Source: Nostoc sp. CHAB 5715 | GTDB taxonomy: Bacteria; Cyanobacteriota; Cyanobacteriia; Cyanobacteriales; Nostocaceae | NCBI RefSeq assembly: GCF_020829685.1 | Contig: NZ_JAIVFR010000350.1 | Location: forward strand, 1 to 6,836 | Length of the DNA: 6,836 nucleotides | Direction: 5' to 3' | Part shown: positions 1-5,300 of the stretch, in pieces | Layout: the number at the start of each line of letters is the position of its first letter | Position numbering within the stretch: the stretch's first letter is position 1 | Notes under the pieces: model-generated | What the model saw: only the letters and a program-made list of their open reading frames with translations | Databases searched by the model: none | Told to the model about the DNA's origin: nothing | Program-made: the position numbers and the translations under genes

Positions 1-300
1 TACAATAGCGATCGCAATAAATCCTGCTAACCCGGTCATACCAACTGTTAAATCGTTTCCTCCCTTAATCAGCGAAATAGGGAGTACTGCAAGTCCATTA
101 ATTGTGCCATGCATAATAGCTGCCGCAATAACTGATTTTGATTTGATTGTTATGTAACTATATATTGGGGCTAACAAAAAAGTCGAAATTGTCATCATGA
201 ATACGCCAATTCGATGATGCTGAGGATAATTATGTCCTTGTAAAATTAATGGAGCGTGCCATACTCCCCAAGTTAGACCAATAATTGCTGATGACTCCCG
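1..300 (-). pseudogene. CPBP-family intramembrane metalloprotease, C-terminal remnant
   Basis: The minus strand is open from 300 down to the left edge, about 100 codons. The translation carries GLTWGVWHAP (the His at 256-258), a run of hydrophobic segments, and MHGTIN (the HxxxN motif at 97-111). These match the second and third conserved motifs of CPBP (Abi, Rce1-like) membrane proteases, which coordinate the catalytic metal. The first motif, EExxxR, should lie a few tens of residues further upstream but is absent. An in-frame TAG at 301-303 closes the frame, and the DNA beyond it is the leader of an oppositely oriented gene. The first in-frame ATG is at 196-198, after the WHAP motif. I therefore read it as a 5'-truncated, inactive remnant. 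The 3' end lies outside the window, so the rest of its state is unknown. The family call is fairly sure; the pseudogene call rests on the missing motif and the stop. Confidence 0.75.
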
Positions 301-320
301 CTAATCAACTAAAATAAAAT
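291..320 (+). promoter_or_regulatory. Possible sigma70-type promoter for the Uma2 gene
   Basis: ATGACT (291-296) and TAAAAT (315-320) resemble -35 and -10 boxes, separated by 18 bp. The -10 box ends 26 bp before the ATG at 347. The -35 box would lie inside the remnant of the neighbouring protease gene. Matches to consensus are only partial in an AT-rich stretch, so this is a weak candidate. Confidence 0.2.
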
Positions 321-346
321 TAGCCTTTTAATTACTAGGTAGACTC

Positions 347-1093
347 ATGGTTGAGCAACTTGTAATTCATGATGATGACTACTATGTTCCAGATGCTAGC
401 CAGCTAGTAACAGAAGATGATACACCTGTGGACAATTTCGGCTCAGAAAAACAACAACGTCTATTAGTTAGTACTCTTTATAGTGCCATTTCACAGAATT
501 TTATCGCTGCTGCTAATGTTGGTATCTACCATACAGATGGTCAACCACCCATCGTCCCTGATGTTTTTTTGAGTTTTGATGTGCAAGTACCTACAAATTG
601 GTGGGAAAAGCAAAATCGTTGTTACATGGTTTGGCGGTTTGGTAAACCACCAGAACTGGTAATTGAAATTGTCTCAAATAAAGAAGGTGACGAACTTGGT
701 AACAAGTTGAGAATTTATGAACAAATGCGTGTCAGTTACTATATAGTCTACGACCCTAGCCATCAATTAGGGGAACAAACCCTACGTGTCTTTGAACTTA
801 GACCTAGACGTTACTTTGAAACTACAGAAACTTGGTTAGAACAAGTCGAGTTGGGTTTGACACTTTGGCAGGGAGAATTTGAAGGGAGACAGGATACTTG
901 GTTACGTTGGTGTCACCAGGATGGTTCTGTCTTACTAACAGGAGACGAACGTACCCAAAGCGAAAGATTGGAGAAAGAACAAGCTATTTTGGAGAAAGAA
1001 CAAGCTATTTTGGAGAAAGAACAAGCATTAGAGCGCTCTCAAATACTAGCAGAAAGACTCCGAGCAATGGGTATTGATCCAAATACTTTGTAG
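347..1093 (+). CDS. Uma2 family (DUF820) PD-(D/E)xK endonuclease-like protein
   Basis: This 248-residue protein belongs to the Uma2/DUF820 family, which has a restriction-endonuclease-like fold and is greatly expanded in cyanobacteria; its biological role is unsettled. The nuclease core is visible: PDV with Asp72, VIEIVS with Glu107, then GNKLRIYEQ with Lys120, followed by the family pattern YYIVYDP (131-137). The putative metal-binding Asp/Glu/Lys triad is thus intact. After about residue 200 comes a charged coiled coil containing three LEKEQA heptads (208-228), then the ending ERLRAMGIDPNTL, common in cyanobacterial members. The ATG at 347 is supported by a weak AGGT (337-340) six bases upstream and by the conserved region starting soon after. 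It is monocistronic here, transcribed away from the broken protease gene and convergent with the monooxygenase gene, 57 bp away. DNA cleavage is inferred from the family and has not been shown for this protein. Confidence 0.88.
   Translation: MVEQLVIHDDDYYVPDASQLVTEDDTPVDNFGSEKQQRLLVSTLYSAISQNFIAAANVGIYHTDGQPPIVPDVFLSFDVQVPTNWWEKQNRCYMVWRFGKPPELVIEIVSNKEGDELGNKLRIYEQMRVSYYIVYDPSHQLGEQTLRVFELRPRRYFETTETWLEQVELGLTLWQGEFEGRQDTWLRWCHQDGSVLLTGDERTQSERLEKEQAILEKEQAILEKEQALERSQILAERLRAMGIDPNTL
968..1030 (+). repeat. 21-bp tandem repeat, three copies, encoding coiled-coil heptads
   Basis: Copies start at 968, 989 and 1010. The first two are identical over 21 bp; the third matches for its first 17 bases and then diverges. 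Each unit encodes exactly one heptad (LEKEQAI, LEKEQAI, LEKEQAL), so gain or loss of a unit keeps both reading frame and coiled-coil register. The near-perfect DNA identity suggests recent expansion by slippage. Confidence 0.95.
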
Positions 1094-1150
1094 AGAATAA
1101 TTGCCATAATAATAATTCGTACAGGACATATTCAAAAAACTTATACCTTT

Positions 1151-2203
1151 TTACCTCAGCGCTGGAGCTAACTGTTTTTGCAATTGACTTACAAACGGTA
1201 AACTTGCCATTACCAAATCGTAATCTTGTACAAAGTCAATTAGACAAGCAATTTCATCTACACCTGCGGCGCGAATTTCTTCAACAAAAGACCGACAACT
1301 ATCAGGCGTACCAATGAGCGATCGCCCTTTCATAAATCCTTCTACACCAAATTGCAGTATACTATCGATATCGTCTTCAGAGAAGTTTTTAAGGCTGACT
1401 TTTAACCCCATACTCTTCGCCAAACTTTCTATTAATTCATAGTGGGTTTTCAGGTAATTGCAGAAAGGTTGGGTAACTTTTTCCTTAACTTCGTTGATGT
1501 CATCTCCTAGAAAAGTATGAATCATCAGCGCCACTTTCCCTGCTTGGCGATCGTGTCCATGTTTTGCTAGAGAGTTGCGGTAAAGTTTAATTTTAGAGGC
1601 AATTTCATCTAATGTACCACCGAGCAACGAAGTTAAGACATGCGCCCCTAGTTTACCAGCTTCCACAAAAGTTTCTGAAGACTGACAAGTAATCCAAATA
1701 GGAAGTTCTGGTTGTACAGGTCTAGGCAATGTTTTTACTGAGAATACTTTTCCTGTAGCATCTTGACGTTCAACCGGCTCGCCCCGCCAGAGTTTTCGCA
1801 TCACCTCCAAATCGCGCCACATTGAGGCTTTGCGATTGACATGGGGTTCACGAGCTAAGACAAAATCATCCACAGTCCAACCAGAAGCAAAAGCGATCGC
1901 TACCCTTCCCTGTGATAAATTATCTACCACTGCCCATTCTTCAGTAGCTCGTACCGGATCGTGTAAAGGTAGGACAAAACTACCAGCACGTAATTGCACT
2001 TGTTTAGTAATCATAGCGATCGCTGCACTAGTAATTGCTGGATTTGGGTAAAGTCCTCCAAAGGCGTGAAAATGCCGTTCAGGAGTCCAAATAGCTGTTA
2101 AACCATTTTGGTCAGCAAATTTAGCACTTTCGATTAAAAGTTGGTATTGATCAGGACGAGCAACAGAGCCATCACCATCGAAATAAAACAGACTAAAATC
2201 CAT
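1151..2203 (-). CDS. FMN-dependent luciferase-like monooxygenase, natural-product (MupA/Atu3671) type
   Basis: This complete 350-residue protein belongs to the bacterial luciferase-like superfamily of (alpha/beta)8-barrel flavin monooxygenases, which use reduced FMN and oxygen. Typical segments are the N-terminal strand MDFSLFYF, IWTPERHFHAFGG (38-50) followed by YPNPAITSAAIA (52-63), VLPLHDPVRATEEWAVVDN (77-95), LSQGRVAIAFASGW (96-109), LPIWITCQSSETF (167-179), LIGTPDSC (296-303) and GVDEIACLIDF (314-324). The pattern fits the subgroup found as free-standing enzymes or as domains inside NRPS/PKS megasynthases (mupirocin MupA-like). The substrate cannot be predicted. The length suits a free-standing enzyme, and no carrier or condensation domain is attached. 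The ATG at 2201-2203 fits because the first beta strand starts directly after it; the leader has only a weak purine-rich AAAAGAA. It lies downstream of, and co-directional with, the large exoprotein gene across a 110-bp gap holding two hairpins. Superfamily membership is very likely; the subgroup is from recall of family patterns. Confidence 0.87.
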   Translation of the reverse strand: MDFSLFYFDGDGSVARPDQYQLLIESAKFADQNGLTAIWTPERHFHAFGGLYPNPAITSAAIAMITKQVQLRAGSFVLPLHDPVRATEEWAVVDNLSQGRVAIAFASGWTVDDFVLAREPHVNRKASMWRDLEVMRKLWRGEPVERQDATGKVFSVKTLPRPVQPELPIWITCQSSETFVEAGKLGAHVLTSLLGGTLDEIASKIKLYRNSLAKHGHDRQAGKVALMIHTFLGDDINEVKEKVTQPFCNYLKTHYELIESLAKSMGLKVSLKNFSEDDIDSILQFGVEGFMKGRSLIGTPDSCRSFVEEIRAAGVDEIACLIDFVQDYDLVMASLPFVSQLQKQLAPALR

Positions 2204-2228
2204 AATTCTTTTGCATTCAACTTGAGGA

Positions 2229-2268
2229 AAAGGGGGATTCAGATGAAATATCTGAAAATTCCCCCTTT
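2229..2268 (-). terminator. Strong G/C-core hairpin, probable terminator or attenuator
   Basis: Arms 2229-2244 and 2250-2268 form a 16-bp stem with a 5-nt loop (2245-2249) and one 3-nt bulge. The outer stem is AAAGGGGG paired with CCCCCTTT. On the minus strand the 3' arm ends in CCCCC followed by four U residues, then CC, so the U-tract is short. It sits downstream of the exoprotein stop codon and ends only 25 nt before the monooxygenase ATG. It could terminate the exoprotein transcript, act as an attenuator in the monooxygenase leader, or protect an mRNA end. Confidence 0.65.
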
Positions 2269-2287
2269 ATTCATTCAAACATTTGAC

Positions 2288-2316
2288 TAATTAGCTATGT
2301 TGTGCATAGCTAGTTA
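2288..2316 (-). other. Stem-loop at the exoprotein stop codon
   Basis: TAGCTATG (2292-2299) and CATAGCTA (2305-2312) are perfect 8-bp inverted arms around a 5-nt loop. The pairing extends outward by one T/G position and three further pairs to 2288 and 2316, making a 12-bp stem. The outer end overlaps the TAA stop (2314-2316) of the exoprotein gene. It is AT-rich with no U-tract, so it is more likely a 3'-end stabilising structure or a protein-binding palindrome than a terminator alone. Confidence 0.5.
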
Positions 2317-5300
2317 AACATTGGTAAACGCCGATGAATTGAGACTACTTGCTTGTGTATATTTCAGCACTGCTAATGTCTCATCATTTACTTTGATATC
2401 GGTATCAAATCCGCTCTGACTCAAAGTCAACTGGTCATAGCTCAAACCGCTTCCTAAACCAATGCGCTGACCAAAAGAAATTTGGAAGTTGTTGATGGTA
2501 TCGACTCCTGCACCTTGTGCCAATACAACAACATCATTACCGCCGTTCAGGTAGAGGGTGTCATTGCCAACACCACCGTTGATCAAGTCATCTCCCGAAC
2601 CGCTGTAGATGATGTCATCGCCAGCACCACCGAGCAATGTGTCTTTACCACCATTGCCAAACAGTTGGTCATTGCCAGAGCCACCATCTAGCAGGTCATT
2701 GCCAGAGCCACCAAACAGTTGGTCATCGCCACCTCTACCAAACTGTTTGTCATTGCCATTTCTGCCAAACAGTTGGTCATTGCCAGCAGTGCCAATTAGG
2801 GTGTCGTCACCCGCAGTACCAAAGGGACTGGTGGGTTCTTCAGCAGATAGCCCGAAACTGACTGTGTACTTACCAGTTTCAATCCCAAAATCAGGGTACA
2901 CCTCGCCGGAACCACTGCCCACCGTCTTGGGATCGTAGTAGTCGTTGCCAAGTTGACTGATGCCGACAAAATAAGTACCATCCGTTTGAGCAGAGAACTC
3001 TAGGTAAGGATCGTTGAAGGTTGAGAATACCTCATCTGGTGCTGCTTGGAAGTCATCGAAACCAGTTTTCACCAGTTCTTTGCCCTCGGCATCGAAGACC
3101 CGTAGCTGCGAGTAGAGCAACTTAGAGTCTATTTCTGCGGCATCAACGTTGATTGAGAGCTGCTCCCCGGCTTTGAGATTAACCTTGTAAAGGTCTACAT
3201 CTTCACTACCATCGACTTGAATCTGATTATCACCTTCACCGACAGTATATTCACCAATTTCGCCGTCAAAGGTAACGCTGGTATTGGTTGCACTCAGACC
3301 GATAGCGATCGCAGTTGCTAGAGTATCATTAGATTCTGCCGTTGAAGCAGGAGCCTGATCTGGAGAATCAACCAGTGTGAAAGTGGCGCTATTGGCTTCG
3401 GGATTAATTTGATAGCCCTCGCCAGCTAATACTGTTACGGTAGCAGTTTCTACACCTTCTGCTATATTATCGTTAGCGATCGCCACACTCAAACTAGCGT
3501 TTTTCTCAGTAATCTTCAGAGTGAAGGTGTTATCCTGGGCTGAAATTCCCACCAGTTCGCCTCCTTCAACAACGAGGCTTTCGGGAACGAAGTTTTCTTC
3601 CAGGTCAGTAACACTGACTGTAACGATTACCCCGGCTGTCGGTGGCGTGGCACTCAAGCTAAAGTTGAGCTTGCCTAGAGTTTCCTCTGTCTCAATCAAC
3701 ACTTTTGGTTCCGTACTGAGACTCACCTGAATCTTCGAGTCAGGGGTGTCTTTGATGGTAATGGTAGCCGAACCATTTGTTGGACTGACAGTGTAGCCTG
3801 CTCCGGGTTTGACCTCGAATTTAAACTCCTCAATGCCTTCAACAATGTCGGTGCTGTTGAATACAGGTAGAGTAATGGTTGCCGTTTGCTCCAACAGCTT
3901 GAAATAGAAACCGCTGACTGCACCATCAGCAGCAGGTACGCCACCCGTAAACTTGCCATCAAAGATGGCGAATTCATTCAGTGCATCCTGAGCATTACCG
4001 CTGATATAAACTTGTACACCTTCTGGTGGCGGTGGTTCACTGAGTGACAGAGTGATGACAGTGGTCGTTCCCTCTGATTCAATCAGTTCTGTCTGACTGA
4101 ATGCGATGCTGACTTCTGGGATAACAGTAGGTGCAGGAACTTGAGCTACAGTGTCGTAGAAGGTGACAGTAGAACTGCTGGAATCAGAGACGGTGTACCC
4201 TACGCTCTCCACTACAGAGAAAGTAACAGTTTCAGCTCCATTGGTTTCAGCTGTTTTCCGATTAGTAGGCGGAATCACAATCGTAGCAAAAGCTTCCTCC
4301 AGGCGGAAGTTAAAACCAATTGCTTCACCTGCTTCGTTATAAACAGCATCTAAAAACTGTCCGCCACGGCTAAAGGGTTTATCGCTGAGGAGAGAACCGT
4401 AAGAATCACGATTTCCCAAATAGTCCAGCAAGGGATTGTCACTTTGGATATAAACTTCGATTCCACCTGTGGGAATTTCACCCTCTGTTGTTAGGACAAA
4501 GGTAAGAGCCGACCCTGCACCTTCTGCAACAGTTTCCGCTATTTCAGGTGAGAGAATTCCAAAGTCAAGTTTGTCAAAGTCATTCTTGTAAGTCCCTGCA
4601 ATGGTGAACAAGGAAATTGCGGGGCCTTCTTTGTTACCAGCAGGAATCTCTGTCGGGTTGGCGATAAACGCATCCGGATCGTTGAGACTGATGTTAAGCG
4701 TGTATTTGCCGATGCCGTACTCATTGGGGTCAGTAGCCGAGTTGCCATTGCCACTAGCTGGCTTGAGTGGATCGTATTTTATATTGTTGTAGATGGCAAC
4801 CCCAAGATAATACACACCATCCTCAGGAGCTGTGAATTCCAAATAGGATGCCCATTTGCCAACAAACAGTTCATCAGGAGCCGCACCATCTTCGTTGTAG
4901 CCTACCTGGACACCTTTGGCATCAAAGACACGCAGCGAGGTGTCCAGCTTACGACCTGGTTCAAACTGGTTCGCGTCAACATCAATCTTGATGGTGTCTC
5001 CGGCTGTGAGTTCAACCTTGTACAAGTCTACGTCTTCACTAGCATCGACAAGAATCAAGCCCTTCTCAGTTTCGTAGTTGTTATCATACTCAAAGTCGAT
5101 TGTACTATCGATACTAAAGAAGGGATAGGCAGAACTCAGTTTCGTATCAAACGCCGTCTCAATAGTGTCATTGGGTTCGCTCACCTCAGTCAGAGGGGGC
5201 GTAAACTCTGGGATATCGGCGATGGTAAACTTCCCAAAATTAGCCGCTGAGTTAACTTGGTATCCCGTACCTGGTAGTAAGGTAAACAAAGCCTGTTCGA

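Larger units (their letters stand above)
8..3483. repeat. Six HIP1 octamers (GCGATCGC)
   Basis: Perfect GCGATCGC palindromes lie at 8-15, 1318-1325, 1893-1900, 2016-2023, 3305-3312 and 3476-3483. HIP1 is highly over-represented in many cyanobacterial genomes, so this supports the host assignment. None lies in the Uma2 gene or in the right half of the exoprotein gene. Confidence 0.95.

Noticed and set aside
1094..1150. Bidirectional terminator between the convergent Uma2 and monooxygenase genes
   Set aside because: The 57-bp gap is AT-rich, but I could not find a convincing stem with a T-tract in it.
1830..2051. Plus-strand open frame of 73 codons inside the monooxygenase gene
   Set aside because: It is antisense to a conserved flavin-monooxygenase region and has no features of its own.
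2640..2800. CRISPR-like regularly spaced repeats
   Set aside because: The spacing is 27 bp with no unique spacers, and the units translate into RTX nonapeptides in the coding frame.
2609..2938. Plus-strand open frame of 109 codons, rich in Pro, Ser and Leu, and a similar His/Cys-rich frame at 2637-2861
   Set aside because: Both are antisense readings of the RTX nonapeptide repeats. Their low-complexity periodic sequence follows directly from the 27-bp units, and no start signal or family match is seen.
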